Positions 16,685 to 25,833 of a stretch of DNA of 64,000 nucleotides are shown here, one piece after another. The notes under the pieces were generated by a model. The model was not told the origin of the DNA. It did not search any database and saw only the letters and a list, made by a program, of their open reading frames with translations. Each line of letters starts with the position of its first letter. The first letter of the stretch is position 1. The position numbers and the translations under genes are program-made. The stretch comes from Planococcus ruber (lineage in GTDB: Bacteria > Bacillota > Bacilli > Bacillales_A > Planococcaceae), in assembly GCF_022819085.1 (NCBI RefSeq), contig NZ_JALHAG010000004.1:556837-620836 (forward strand). The letters run 5' to 3'.

Positions 16685-16744
16685 AGAAGTTCCCTCCAAA
16701 TAAAATATGAGTTCATACGAGCCAATTCCGGAAACTGGATGTTT

Positions 16745-18328
16745 CTATACATAGAATGCTTTTGTCTTCTTTTTATCCTTATACATGCGCGTATCGCACG
16801 TATGGTAGAGATGCTCATAATCATTGCCGTCTTCTTCCACAAAAGCTGCGCCAATACTCGGGACCACTTCAATTTCGATTCCGTCTTGCCTGAATAAATT
16901 CTCTTGAAAAGCGGAGCGCACCTCATGGATTTGCTTCATAAACGTTTCTTTGGATGCTATATGCTCAAAAAACATGATAAATTCATCGCCCCCTAAACGG
17001 GCAAGGATGCTGGGCTCCGGCAAATGTTCACGCCAGCAATTGGCTGTAAACATCAGCACATGGTCTCCTGTCAGGTGGCCATATACATCATTGATTTCTT
17101 TAAAAAAGTTTAAATCACATAGCACCATTGCGGCATTTGTTTTGCCGGGCTGAGCCAGTTTTCGTTTTACTTCCTCTTCAAAATAAGTGCGATTGTATAA
17201 CCCTGTCAAAACATCATGGTGGGCCAAATATTCAAATTGCTTTGATTGTTCGAGCAGACTTTTCTCATACTTTATAGATTCCGTAATGTCATGAAGTATA
17301 AACATTTTGCCTATCGGCTGATGATTGCTTCCTTCCACATATGAAAAGTGAACCGTATAATGCTTATCCTTCAGTTGCATGGATTGGGTAGCTGCACTGG
17401 TTTTCGTTGAGCGCTCAATAAATTGGACGAGGGATGGGAATTGGGACAGCACTTCTGCAGCCGGGTGGCCAATCAACTTTTTGTCCGGCAATTGGGCTAA
17501 CAATCTTTTGGCAGATTTATTATAGAGTTTTAGCTGATTGTCCGTATCAAAAATAACGACCGCATCGTTAATGGATTCAAAAACTTTTTTCATGGCCAGC
17601 GGAGAAAGCTTCAGCAAATTAAATCGGTTAATCCCCCATAAGTAAAACAAAGAAGAAATGACAAGCCCAAAAGGAGAAATATCGATTGGCACTTTGACCG
17701 CGCCAATGGAATGGATGAACGGCACACCAAATACAAATAATGAGCCGATCATCATCAAGGCTGCCTGCTTTTTCCTTTCTTTATTCGCCTTCAAATACAA
17801 GTTAACCAGTAAACCGATGCCGATTAAATGGTAGCTGTAAATGCAGCCGATATGGATGTAAAACAACGGTCCCCTGTCGAGATCGATCAGCGGAAATCCG
17901 AGGGAACCGTCCAAGCCTGCATTCCTATAAAACAAATGGTGCCATTCGTTTGTAAAATGGGCACTTAATGTGTAAATCGGGCCAAGAAGCCACAATGCGA
18001 GCCATTTTTTCTTCAAAAACCGGTGATTTCCAGTGAATTGCAGGACCATCACAATCCAAACGAACGGAGCGAAAGCGATGCCAAAATATTGAATGTGGAT
18101 CCAAAACATCATGTGCTCCACGGTCGTACTTAAAAGCTGAAACGCGTAGCCAAAGGTGTAGAAAAAAGCAGCCATGACCCCTAAGCCATAACTAATGGAA
18201 ATAGGGGTGGCTCTATTTTGCCATGCGTAATGGAGCAGCACCATGTAGCAAAAAGTGAAGAGAAATAAAATGGATGAAAGGATAAAATTAAGGCTGATAA
18301 TGTGAATTCCCCCGATAATGTCTTTCAA
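16745..18328 (-). CDS. 7TM-PAS-GGDEF diguanylate cyclase, second copy
   Basis: This 527-residue protein has the same layout as the one at 6438: seven or eight membrane helices (1-230, HisKA_7TM type), a PAS domain (about 245-355, FESINDAVVIFDTDNQLKLY, ending HDITESIKYEKSL), then GGDEF (about 365-520). The active site reads RLGGDEF with DLNFFKEINDVYGH intact, so c-di-GMP synthesis is expected. The C-terminus RMYKDKKKTKAFYV is truncated relative to many GGDEF domains but keeps the final helix. The start is a TTG with a poor ribosome site, so the true N-terminus may differ by some residues. Similarity to the first copy suggests old duplication or parallel inheritance. Confidence 0.85.
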   Translation of the reverse strand: MKDIIGGIHIISLNFILSSILFLFTFCYMVLLHYAWQNRATPISISYGLGVMAAFFYTFGYAFQLLSTTVEHMMFWIHIQYFGIAFAPFVWIVMVLQFTGNHRFLKKKWLALWLLGPIYTLSAHFTNEWHHLFYRNAGLDGSLGFPLIDLDRGPLFYIHIGCIYSYHLIGIGLLVNLYLKANKERKKQAALMMIGSLFVFGVPFIHSIGAVKVPIDISPFGLVISSLFYLWGINRFNLLKLSPLAMKKVFESINDAVVIFDTDNQLKLYNKSAKRLLAQLPDKKLIGHPAAEVLSQFPSLVQFIERSTKTSAATQSMQLKDKHYTVHFSYVEGSNHQPIGKMFILHDITESIKYEKSLLEQSKQFEYLAHHDVLTGLYNRTYFEEEVKRKLAQPGKTNAAMVLCDLNFFKEINDVYGHLTGDHVLMFTANCWREHLPEPSILARLGGDEFIMFFEHIASKETFMKQIHEVRSAFQENLFRQDGIEIEVVPSIGAAFVEEDGNDYEHLYHTCDTRMYKDKKKTKAFYV

Positions 18329-18465
18329 TAGCTTCTGCAGATGACTGGGAAAGGATGCAAATTGAAATTTAGTTTTGGTCTATCTAATCGTAATATTAGC
18401 ATGCAGTTTCTTATTTACACTATCCTTTCTTTTCTTAGCGGTTGAAATTTTCAAAATAAATAACA

Positions 18466-18502
18466 TTAAAAAAAGGCTGTCGAGAAAGTTTCTCGACAGC
18501 CT
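18466..18502 (-). terminator. Terminator of the DUF1846 gene
   Basis: A perfect stem AGGCTGTCGAGAAA / TTTCTCGACAGCCT, almost without a loop, ends in seven T on the minus strand, 25 bases after the stop. Confidence 0.85.
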
Positions 18503-18526
18503 GAAGAAGCGATGATTTCCTAAACT

Positions 18527-20035
18527 TTAGTTGTAATACAAGTTCTCAGTCGGATAGACCGGATCATTGGTGATGTCGATGCCAAGCTTCTTAAAGGTTT
18601 GTTCGTTTTCTCTATTCAATATCACCGTGGAATGCGCTTGCGTGTCTTTTAAATTCGGCAATTGCTTATAAGCGAGCTCGGAAGTCGGATTGGTGACGGC
18701 ACTGATCGCCAGTGCAATCAGCACTTCATTGGCGCTCAATGTCGGGACGCGGCTGTTCAAGTCCTCTGTTTTCAACCGTTGAATCGTTTGCAGAATCATC
18801 GGCGACAATAAATCAATTTCATCAGAAATATTGGTCAGTTTCTTCAACCCGTTTAAAATTGCGGCTGCCGAAGCATCCATCAACGTGGTCGTCCGGCCCG
18901 TGATCATCTCGCCGTTCGGCAGTTCAAGCGCAATGACGGCTTGTAAATTCGTGCTGTCCAGCTGTGCTTGGATGGCTTTCGCATAATTGCGGGCTGGCAA
19001 TACCGGCGCCCGGTCCTCTTTCTTTAAACCGGTCTCTTCCAGAATCACTTGCATGTGGCGGACACTGTCCTCATTGGCAAGCCCTTTTTTATAGTCGTTC
19101 TCTACGACGAAGCTGCGCCGAATGATTTCCTGCTTGGCCGCTTCCTGGACAACGTTATCATCGGTGATGCCCGATTTCAGGCGATTCACGCCCATATCCG
19201 TCGGTGAGCTGTAAACAGACGCTTTGCCGGTAATCCGTTCGATAATCCGTTTGATGACCGGAAACGTCTCAATATCACGATTGTAATTGACCGCTACTTT
19301 TTCATATGCTTCAAAGTGGTAATTATCAATCATGTTCACGTCTTTTAAATCGACCGTAGCGGCTTCATAAGCGATGTTTACCGGATGCTTTAACGGCAAG
19401 TTCCAAACGGGGAACGTTTCAAACTTGGCATAGCCGACTTCATTCCCCAGCTTGTTCTCGTGGTACATTTGGTTAAGGCACGTGGCAAGCTTTCCGCTGC
19501 CCGGGCCAGGAGCCGTCACGACCACGATCGGCTTGGTCGTCTCAATATAAGGATTCGTCGCAAACCCTTCTTCCCCAAGGACCGCATCCACGTTTGTCGG
19601 ATACCCTTCGATTTCGCGGTGAATGCAGACGTTGATGCCGTTTCTCTCAAGCTTTGTCATAAACACTTTAACGGTTGGCTGGCCTTGGTAGCGCGTGATC
19701 AAGACACTGTTGACCGAAATGCCGTATGCCCGGTATTCATCAATTAAGCGCAAAACATCCTGGTCGTAGGTGATGCCATAATCTTCACGGACTTTGTTCC
19801 GTTCAATGTCTCCAGCGTACACACAGATGATGATTTCCGCATTTTCCTTCAGTGTGTGCAATAATTTGATTTTGGCATCTTCATCAAATCCGGGCAAGAC
19901 ACGCTTCGCGTGCTTGTCGCCGATCAATTTCCCGCCAAATTCCAAATAAAGTTTATCGTACTGCTCCACCCGTTCCAGGATGTAAGCTGATTGTTCCTGC
20001 AAATATTTCTCCGAATCAAATCCAATGTTTTTCAT
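18527..20035 (-). CDS. DUF1846 family protein
   Basis: This 502-residue cytoplasmic protein has the full DUF1846 pattern: [18 protein letters not shown] at the N-terminus, [46 protein letters not shown] (a P-loop-like GPGSGK at about residue 180), [20 protein letters not shown] and [15 protein letters not shown]. Structures of homologues show a nucleotide-binding-type fold, but no reaction is established. Length agrees with the family (about 495-505). It stands alone with a strong terminator. Confidence 0.88.
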   Translation of the reverse strand: MKNIGFDSEKYLQEQSAYILERVEQYDKLYLEFGGKLIGDKHAKRVLPGFDEDAKIKLLHTLKENAEIIICVYAGDIERNKVREDYGITYDQDVLRLIDEYRAYGISVNSVLITRYQGQPTVKVFMTKLERNGINVCIHREIEGYPTNVDAVLGEEGFATNPYIETTKPIVVVTAPGPGSGKLATCLNQMYHENKLGNEVGYAKFETFPVWNLPLKHPVNIAYEAATVDLKDVNMIDNYHFEAYEKVAVNYNRDIETFPVIKRIIERITGKASVYSSPTDMGVNRLKSGITDDNVVQEAAKQEIIRRSFVVENDYKKGLANEDSVRHMQVILEETGLKKEDRAPVLPARNYAKAIQAQLDSTNLQAVIALELPNGEMITGRTTTLMDASAAAILNGLKKLTNISDEIDLLSPMILQTIQRLKTEDLNSRVPTLSANEVLIALAISAVTNPTSELAYKQLPNLKDTQAHSTVILNRENEQTFKKLGIDITNDPVYPTENLYYN

Positions 20036-20512
20036 TAATTTCCGTCCCGCCTTCTATGCTTCAAGCTTTCTCTTAACTCTATGTGTAAAAACGCCTTACG
20101 AGAAGATTCCAGCTAAAAAATTTATCATTTATCATTATATAGCTTTTTAAAAAAAGAGAAAGGGAAAGGGACCTGGTTGGTTTGGTGATGGGGTGATTTT
20201 AGTAGGCACCGTGACCTAATCAGATACTTATAATAAGGCTCTCAGTACTGTATCTAATTGAGATTTGTTTAATTAACTCTTCTTTAAAACAAAAAGAGCT
20301 AAGTCTAATGACTAAGCTCTTTTTGCGAAGTTGCTTTACTAAATAAGTCTATTAGCTCTTCACAGAACGCATCTGTCCTTGCTTAATTCGATTTTAAGCC
20401 GAACAAAGACAGCGCGAGTTCACAATTATCATGGTTTGATCAGTAACCTTCTTTTAACCGTATTCTCCTCGATTACAGTGGATTCTAGTACAAGATTTAA
20501 TCATACCCTTGT
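20036..20512. other. Gene-poor stretch with hairpin and coding-like fragments
   Basis: This 477-base AT-rich stretch holds no intact gene. It contains a terminator-like hairpin (20291-20324) and, on the minus strand, two short frames that read like protein ends: DNCELALSLFGLKSN then stop, and TDAFCEELIDLFSKATSQKE reading to a TAG inside the hairpin. They may be remnants of genes once downstream of the TerD-family gene. Confidence 0.35.
20291..20324. terminator. Terminator-like hairpin
   Basis: AAAAAGAGCTAAGT and ACTAAGCTCTTTTT, 14-base arms with one mismatch and T/A runs at both ends, so it could stop transcription either way. On the minus strand it is the nearest terminator to the TerD-family gene, about 190 bases past its stop. 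Confidence 0.6.
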
Positions 20513-21736
20513 TTACTTATAGTCGTTTTTTGGTCCTTCATCCATCATAACTTCTACTATATTTGAAGAGCCCTTCTTAAGTTTAGGTCTATATTCCGAG
20601 TTCGGCTTACTGTACAGCTCTATTGGACTGATCATCACCCCGTCTTCAGTATTTTGAAGAATTCCCGGCACACAAGTATAAATTCTGTCATTATTATTTG
20701 CGTTTTTGGAGGAGATGGTAACAGAAGTCCCGTTGTGGTTATCTATACTCATAGATACCTTATATCTGTAGAATGAGCCTGTCCCATTTGACTGGGCCGA
20801 ATAAACCACAGGAACCACTGCGAGAATATCATTCGTCAATCTTATTTTAATAATCTCTTTCTTAACTGAGCTGCTGTCTCGCCCGATATCCCCCATATGT
20901 TCCACTGCGCCGTTGCCAAACCGGCTGAGAGGCGGGGTTCCCGCCGCCCCGAACATAGCAACATCCACCTGCTTGCCATTCTTTGTGTAAACTAACGCAT
21001 ATATATCGTAGTCTGTCCCCGTTTTCCAAGATACTGTAGCTGTAATCTCCGGTGTTTTATCAATTATAATCGGCTTTTGGCCTTTATCAAGATTTACCTT
21101 GCCTTTTACTTTTTCAAGATTTATCGATGAAAATGGATTCTGGCTGCTTTTATTTTTGGGTTCTGCAAAGAGTTTCGCAGGCTCTTTTGGCTCTGAAGGC
21201 TTTATCGGCTCCACCGGCTCAACTTCCACTCCGTAATTCTTGCATAGCCCTTCAAGACCAGAATCAAATCCACGCCAGATTGATTTGGCCTTTGTTTGGC
21301 CATTCCTTAAGTACAACTCCAATACGACGATCCCATTTTCCTTTGAGAAATTAGCAGGGGTTAACTGGATGCTACTATCACCACTGCGTATCTCTGCCTT
21401 TAAATTTTTTACATTTGAAAAACCCGTGTTATTGTCCTCTGTAAGCGTAACAGCTATTTTAGTAATACCTGGAGGGACTTTACTCAAATCAAAATCGATG
21501 TTATGTACTTTTGTATTCCCAATTTTCGCGGAAGGCCTAAGTGTGGCTGCTCCGGAAGAGCTCTCTGGCTGGTTATAAAATATAATTCCAGTGTCTCCCT
21601 GTACCTTTTCTGAATCTGTTAAGAGAAAAGCCGTTAAGGAAATATCTATTGCATCAGAAACTTCGTAGCTCACCGCAACATTGCCTTTTGGAGAATTCAA
21701 AGCGGTGTTTGCCCCCATTTGAAGCAGTTGATTCAT
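20513..21736 (-). CDS. TerD-family protein with two TerD-like domains
   Basis: This 407-residue protein has a TerD domain at about 8-170 (opening SPKGNVAVSYEV, ending WRGFDSGLEGLCKNYGVEVE), a Pro/Lys/Ser-rich linker (VEPIKPSEPKEPAKLFAEPK), and a second TerD-like domain from ~215 (KGKVNLDKGQKPIIIDK, then ATVSWKTGTDYDIYALVYTK). The two-domain build recalls TerA of tellurite/stress operons. TerD domains bind calcium and act in surface stress systems; the usual partners (terB, terC, terE, telA) are not nearby. The reading has more AT-rich codons than the neighbours and lies beside a gene-poor tract, which suggests acquisition or an operon reduced to one gene. Confidence 0.75.
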   Translation of the reverse strand: MNQLLQMGANTALNSPKGNVAVSYEVSDAIDISLTAFLLTDSEKVQGDTGIIFYNQPESSSGAATLRPSAKIGNTKVHNIDFDLSKVPPGITKIAVTLTEDNNTGFSNVKNLKAEIRSGDSSIQLTPANFSKENGIVVLELYLRNGQTKAKSIWRGFDSGLEGLCKNYGVEVEPVEPIKPSEPKEPAKLFAEPKNKSSQNPFSSINLEKVKGKVNLDKGQKPIIIDKTPEITATVSWKTGTDYDIYALVYTKNGKQVDVAMFGAAGTPPLSRFGNGAVEHMGDIGRDSSSVKKEIIKIRLTNDILAVVPVVYSAQSNGTGSFYRYKVSMSIDNHNGTSVTISSKNANNNDRIYTCVPGILQNTEDGVMISPIELYSKPNSEYRPKLKKGSSNIVEVMMDEGPKNDYK

Positions 21737-21941
21737 TTAAACCACGCCTTTCTCATTTATGGATTAATTAAAGTTTCTTTTTGCTAATAATTCACTTTCA
21801 TTATAACAAAAATTTACATTTCGATGAAATATATCTATTTGTATTTGTATTTAGTAGCTGGACTTCAATAAAAAAGAAACATTAAATTTCTTTAATGCCT
21901 CTTCTTTGCTTAGTTTAAATTTTCTAAAGCCATGCTTCTTC

Positions 21942-22421
21942 CTATTTATGATACGGTTCACCCTTCATAATCCGGAAAGCACGATACACCTGCTCCACCA
22001 GAATCAGCTTCATCAGCTGGTGCGGAAAGGTCATCTTCGAAAACGACAGCTTCTCATCCGCTCGCTTCAACACTTCGTCATGCAGCCCGAGAGATCCGCC
22101 GATGACGAAGACGATTTTGCTGCGGCCGTAAGTCATCAGCGATTCGATGTCTTTGGCGAGCTGTTCGGATGTTTTCATCTTGCCATCGATAGCTAAAGCG
22201 ATGACATAGGCATCCGGTGAAATTTTCGCCAGGATCCGTTCGCCTTCCTTCTTTTTAACGATTTCCATATCCGCTTCGCTCAATTGTTCCGGCGCTTTTT
22301 CATCCGCCACTTCCACTTCATTGACTTTTGCGTAGCTTCCCAGCCGCTTTGTGTATTCTTCAATTCCCGATTTCAAGTATTTCTCTTTTAGCTTTCCTAC
22401 ACTGACAATTGAGATATTCAC
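21942..22421 (-). CDS. rlmH: 23S rRNA pseudouridine(1915) N3-methyltransferase
   Basis: This 159-residue SPOUT methyltransferase methylates pseudouridine 1915 in helix 69 of 23S rRNA using SAM. Visible are [21 protein letters not shown], the SAM-knot elements [18 protein letters not shown] and [19 protein letters not shown], and the C-terminal [19 protein letters not shown] with the conserved tail GEPYHK. Length is exactly that of the family. Its place near htrA and walJ is conserved in Bacillales. The start ATG has GGGGGATAA upstream. Confidence 0.95.
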   Translation of the reverse strand: MNISIVSVGKLKEKYLKSGIEEYTKRLGSYAKVNEVEVADEKAPEQLSEADMEIVKKKEGERILAKISPDAYVIALAIDGKMKTSEQLAKDIESLMTYGRSKIVFVIGGSLGLHDEVLKRADEKLSFSKMTFPHQLMKLILVEQVYRAFRIMKGEPYHK

Positions 22422-22510
22422 AACTTATCCCCCTTTACACGATCTTTACAAACAACTTATTAACAGAAGTTATACACATATCCACAGTATTTCCTATATC
22501 TTGTGTCCGC

Positions 22511-22675
22511 TCATCCGTTCGCCACAAGATACGTAGCAGCCTCTTCACAGTAGTCACACTTTGTGGATAACTTTTTGTCATCTGATAATTCTGTAAGAAT
22601 AGGATAACTTTTTGTTTCCGCTACAAACATGTCCAACGCATGCTCCACGTGGGTTTTGCATGATTTGATCTCCAT
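22511..22675 (-). CDS. CxxH/CxxC protein (small zinc-site protein)
   Basis: This 54-residue protein has CKTH near the N-terminus (MEIKSCKTHVEHALDMF) and CDYC near the C-terminus (TKCDYCEEAATYLVAN), the two halves of a presumed zinc site. This is the small family named CxxH/CxxC protein, found next to rlmH in many Bacillales. No function is known. The start is ATG 22675 after a strong AAAGGAGG; the longer frame to 22744 lacks support. DnaA-box sequences overlap this gene and its upstream region. Confidence 0.85.
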   Translation of the reverse strand: MEIKSCKTHVEHALDMFVAETKSYPILTELSDDKKLSTKCDYCEEAATYLVANG

Positions 22676-22977
22676 ATTTTCCGCCTCCTTTAATTTCCGA
22701 ATATTCCACACAGTTATGCACAATTCGTTCACGTTTATCCACAAGCTATTTTACCAGAAGAAAACGGTTACTGAAAGCCGGGGTTTTAAATGCCTGTTGA
22801 TTGTGAATAGATTGGCTTTTCTAAAAAAGTTATCCACATGTTATTTTTATGCTTTCCCGAACGATGCAGAGCATTTTCATTAAAACTCTTTACAAAGATT
22901 ACAATAGTATTACAAAATTTTATCCTTAAAAAAACCATCTTCCGGTTAAAAATGAAAGATGGCTTCCTAAAACTTTA
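22676..22977. other. Intergenic region rich in DnaA boxes
   Basis: Besides the promoter of the CxxH gene and a terminator for the DinB gene, this stretch holds DnaA-box matches: TTATCCACA at 22735-22743 and 22830-22838. A further perfect box, TGTGGATAA at 22562-22570, lies inside the CxxH gene, a fourth at 23607-23615 inside htrA, and a variant TTATGCACA near 22718. See findings. Confidence 0.6.
22928..22964 (-). terminator. Terminator of the DinB-family gene
   Basis: CCATCTT and AAGATGG arms followed by seven T on the minus strand, about 14 bases after the stop. Confidence 0.7.
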
Positions 22978-23484
22978 TTAAATTTCTGGCGGTTGCCCGC
23001 CCATCGCCGTCCATTCCTCTTTTGACGGACCGTATAATCCGGGAACTTCCAAACCTGCTTGCCGCATTAACACCGTCATCTGCGCCCGATGATGAATTTG
23101 ATGGGTAAAGAGGACTTTCAGGACCGTTTCAATCGTCCACATCTCACCATACATATCCCGTTCTTCGGTTAAGGTTTCGTCTGTCCACTGGTCGCGAATG
23201 GCTCCGATCATCGATTCATTCGTGCGTCGGTACGCATCCGCAATTTCCTTAGCTGTTGCCGGAACCGGTTCTCCGAATTTAGCCGCTTCAAACTCCAGAC
23301 CCGTATGCCCAGCTACCATTTCATCAAAAGTCGTCGTCAAATGCCACGCAAGCCGTCCCAGTGTCCGGTGGTCCGCTGTGACTTGCTGGGCGAGCGACGC
23401 ATCTGTTAAATTATCCAAAACCTTCTGAGTGCCTTCCGCTTCCGGCTGCCATTCCCGCAAAAATTCATCAATGCTTGCAAACAT
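22978..23484 (-). CDS. DinB family protein
   Basis: This 168-residue protein has the DinB/YfiT four-helix pattern with three metal-binding histidines: one in LGRLAWHLTTTFDEM and two in VLFTHQIHHRAQMTVLMRQAG. Family members are putative metal-dependent thiol transferases or hydrolases such as bacillithiol-dependent enzymes; the specific reaction is unknown. The start is ATG 23484 after TTGGAGGGA; a longer frame to 23553 runs through that site. It is monocistronic. Confidence 0.85.
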   Translation of the reverse strand: MFASIDEFLREWQPEAEGTQKVLDNLTDASLAQQVTADHRTLGRLAWHLTTTFDEMVAGHTGLEFEAAKFGEPVPATAKEIADAYRRTNESMIGAIRDQWTDETLTEERDMYGEMWTIETVLKVLFTHQIHHRAQMTVLMRQAGLEVPGLYGPSKEEWTAMGGQPPEI

Positions 23485-23554
23485 GGAATCCCTCCAAAAA
23501 TTTAATGTGTTACCGTGTTTTATTCGGTATGGAGGATTGAATTCCTGCCACACA

Positions 23555-23587
23555 CAAAAAAGAAGCTGTTGCGAAAACAGCTTCTTT
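23555..23587 (-). terminator. Terminator of htrA
   Basis: AGAAGCTGTT and AACAGCTTCT arms around a five-base loop, then TTTTTT on the minus strand, immediately after the htrA stop. It ends the wal cluster. Confidence 0.85.
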
Positions 23588-23593
23588 CAAAAA

Positions 23594-24796
23594 TTATAAT
23601 GCGGAGTTATCCACAAGCTCCAATTCAAAATCCATGAGCTCTCCGTTGCGGTAAGCTTTGACGGCCAACGTATCGCCGATTTTCTTTTCATTGTATAAAT
23701 GTTTGCGGAGTTCGATAATGTCGCCGACCGCTTCTCCGTCCATTTCGACAATGACGTCAAATTGCTCCATTCCCGCTTTGGCAGCAGCCGATCCTGCCAC
23801 AACGGAATTCACCACGACGCCTTCCGTCACATCTTCCGGCAGTTTCAACGTTTCAGCGCGGTAAGTCCTTGGCACTTGCGCCAAATCGAGCAAGGTAACA
23901 CCCATTGCAGGACGCACCATTTCCCCATTCGCCTCCAGCGACTCAATCACCGGGCGCGCGGAATTGATCGGAATGGCAAAACCGATCCCTTCTACAGCAG
24001 AAGTGGCAATTTTCATCGAGTTGATGCCGATAAGCTGGCCGGCTAAATTCACGAGCGCGCCGCCGCTATTTCCTGGATTGATCGCTGCATCGGTTTGAAG
24101 AACTTCAGCTTGCCAGTCTTCCTGGCCGTCCCCGTCCAAATCCACCGGAACCGCACGATCCGTTCCGGAAACGACGCCTGTCGTCACCGATCCCGAAAAA
24201 TCAAGGCCGAGTGGATTTCCGATGGCAATAACGGTTTCGCCCTGCTTCAAGACGTCCGAATCACCAAATTCAGCTACATCCGGCACATTGGCGCCGTCCA
24301 TTTCAAGCACCGCCAAATCGGTCCAAATATCACTTCCGACCAAATTCGCTTCCACTTTCGAGCCATCCGAAAGCGTGACTTCAATTCCGTTGGCTCCTTC
24401 AATCACGTGATGGTTCGTCACCACATAAGCGGTCCCGCCTTCATTTTTATAAATGACGCCTGAACCTGTTCCGACGGCTTGTTCCTGTCCTGGCGTCTGC
24501 GACCAGAAATCAGATCCCGCTTGTAGATTCGTAATCCCGACCACCGCATCCGCCACTTCTTCCACGGCTTTCGTGACATCTGTCGTAATTTCCACTGCTG
24601 TTGACGACTGTTCTGTAGAGCTGTTTGTCTTTACCGCTTCCGACGTGTTCGCCGATTCTTCCTTATTGCCAGGCGCTAAACCGGGCACTGAATAAAACAA
24701 AAGCCACACAAGAAGCGCACCGACCGCGACACCTGCTACTCCTGCAAGGAACGTTCCAGCACGGCTCGGCTTCTGTGGGCTATTATAGTATCCCAT
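23594..24796 (-). CDS. htrA: HtrA-family membrane-anchored serine protease
   Basis: This 400-residue protein has a short cytoplasmic tail, one membrane anchor (AGVAGVAVGALLVWLLF, about 18-37), a Ser/Thr-rich linker, a trypsin-like domain (about 85-290) and a PDZ domain (about 300-395). The triad is complete: His in VVTNHHVIEG, Asp in IWTDLAVLEMDG, Ser in INPGNSGGALVN. It degrades or refolds damaged exported proteins outside the membrane. In Bacillus this locus is htrC/yycK, at the end of the wal operon. The start is ATG 24796, seven bases after GAGAGGAT; the ATG three codons earlier overlaps that site. A perfect DnaA box sits within the last codons. Confidence 0.92.
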   Translation of the reverse strand: MGYYNSPQKPSRAGTFLAGVAGVAVGALLVWLLFYSVPGLAPGNKEESANTSEAVKTNSSTEQSSTAVEITTDVTKAVEEVADAVVGITNLQAGSDFWSQTPGQEQAVGTGSGVIYKNEGGTAYVVTNHHVIEGANGIEVTLSDGSKVEANLVGSDIWTDLAVLEMDGANVPDVAEFGDSDVLKQGETVIAIGNPLGLDFSGSVTTGVVSGTDRAVPVDLDGDGQEDWQAEVLQTDAAINPGNSGGALVNLAGQLIGINSMKIATSAVEGIGFAIPINSARPVIESLEANGEMVRPAMGVTLLDLAQVPRTYRAETLKLPEDVTEGVVVNSVVAGSAAAKAGMEQFDVIVEMDGEAVGDIIELRKHLYNEKKIGDTLAVKAYRNGELMDFELELVDNSAL

Positions 24797-24913
24797 GGCG
24801 TTCATCCTCTCTTTCTCTCTTCAACTACTCTTTATATAACCTTAGTTTAAGAATCCGAAACGGACAATGCAAAGCTGCAGCAACCTGGATTTGATCATGC
24901 TCCAGTTGAATTC

Positions 24914-24985
24914 AAAATACGCTCGATAACGCTGGAAATACGCACAGTAATACCCAAAATACGCCCCATTGCCGACAAAATACGC
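24914..24985. repeat. Direct repeats of AAATACGC with exact 21-bp period
   Basis: The core (A/G)AAATACGC starts at 24914, 24935, 24956 and 24977: four copies exactly 21 bp apart, two helical turns of B-DNA. Sequence between cores is not conserved. A degenerate AATACC lies between the second and third. The array is about 120 bp upstream of the htrA start, between walJ's terminator and htrA. Confidence 0.75.
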
Positions 24986-24993
24986 TCCAAACT

Positions 24994-25025
24994 AAAAAAA
25001 GCCGGAAGCATCAAAGCTTCCGGCT
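24994..25025 (-). terminator. Terminator of walJ
   Basis: AGCCGGAAGC and GCTTCCGGCT form a perfect 10-bp stem, followed by seven T on the minus strand, 8 bases after the walJ stop. It separates walRKHIJ from htrA. Confidence 0.88.
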
Positions 25026-25032
25026 CTCCCAA

Positions 25033-25821
25033 TTATACAATCACTAACTCGGTTGGGATATTCGCATCCGTGTGGAGCAGGTCTACATATTCGCCGACGA
25101 TGATGCCTTTTGACTGCAAGGTCTGTTCAACGCTCATCCGTGCGAGGTCTTTCATATTATTGTCTTTGCTCAGGTGGGACAAGTAAATGCGCGTCGGTTT
25201 TTCCGCCATCACTTCACTCATCGCCACAGCGGCATCTTCGTTCGATACGTGGCCGACATCGCTCAGGATGCGCCGTTTGACTGACCACGGGTAACGGCCC
25301 ATTTGCAGCATCCCGACATCGTGGTTGCTTTCAAAGACAAACGCATCCGATGCCTGAATAATGCCTTTCATGCGGTCGCTGACATAGCCGGTGTCGGTGA
25401 TCAACGCCAATTTCCGGCCGTTTTCGTGGAATACGTAGAACATCGGATCCGCCGCATCGTGGGACACTGCAAACGATTCGATATCAATCGAACCGAAGGT
25501 TTTCACCGTTTCCATATCAAAATGGAATCGCTGCTCCACCGGAATCGCACCGACCAAGCCGTCCATGGCTTCCCATGTTTTGGCGTTCGCGTAGATCGGC
25601 ACTTTATGCTTTCTGGCAACAATCCCGAGGCCCTTGATGTGGTCGCTGTGTTCATGCGTCACCAAGATGCCGTCCAGGTTGCTCATGCTTTTGCCGATCG
25701 AAGCGAAAAGCTCTTCCATTTTCCGCCCGCTCAACCCCGCATCCACAAGAAATGAATGCTGATCGTTTTCTATATAGATAGCATTGCCGCTTGAGCCGCT
25801 TGCTAACACACTAAAACGCAT
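25033..25821 (-). CDS. walJ: MBL-fold exonuclease/hydrolase of the wal cluster
   Basis: This 262-residue metallo-beta-lactamase-fold protein has zinc ligands in [13 protein letters not shown] (HxHxDH, about 56-61), a His in [14 protein letters not shown], Asp in LITDTGYVS and His in [10 protein letters not shown]. WalJ/YycJ is a 5'-3' DNA exonuclease-like protein conserved behind walRK and linked to replication-cell division coordination in streptococci and DNA mismatch repair in Bacillus. Length and context match. It is the last gene of the walRKHIJ run, 12 bases after walI. Confidence 0.92.
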   Translation of the reverse strand: MRFSVLASGSSGNAIYIENDQHSFLVDAGLSGRKMEELFASIGKSMSNLDGILVTHEHSDHIKGLGIVARKHKVPIYANAKTWEAMDGLVGAIPVEQRFHFDMETVKTFGSIDIESFAVSHDAADPMFYVFHENGRKLALITDTGYVSDRMKGIIQASDAFVFESNHDVGMLQMGRYPWSVKRRILSDVGHVSNEDAAVAMSEVMAEKPTRIYLSHLSKDNNMKDLARMSVEQTLQSKGIIVGEYVDLLHTDANIPTELVIV

Positions 25822-25833
25822 AATAAAAACTCC

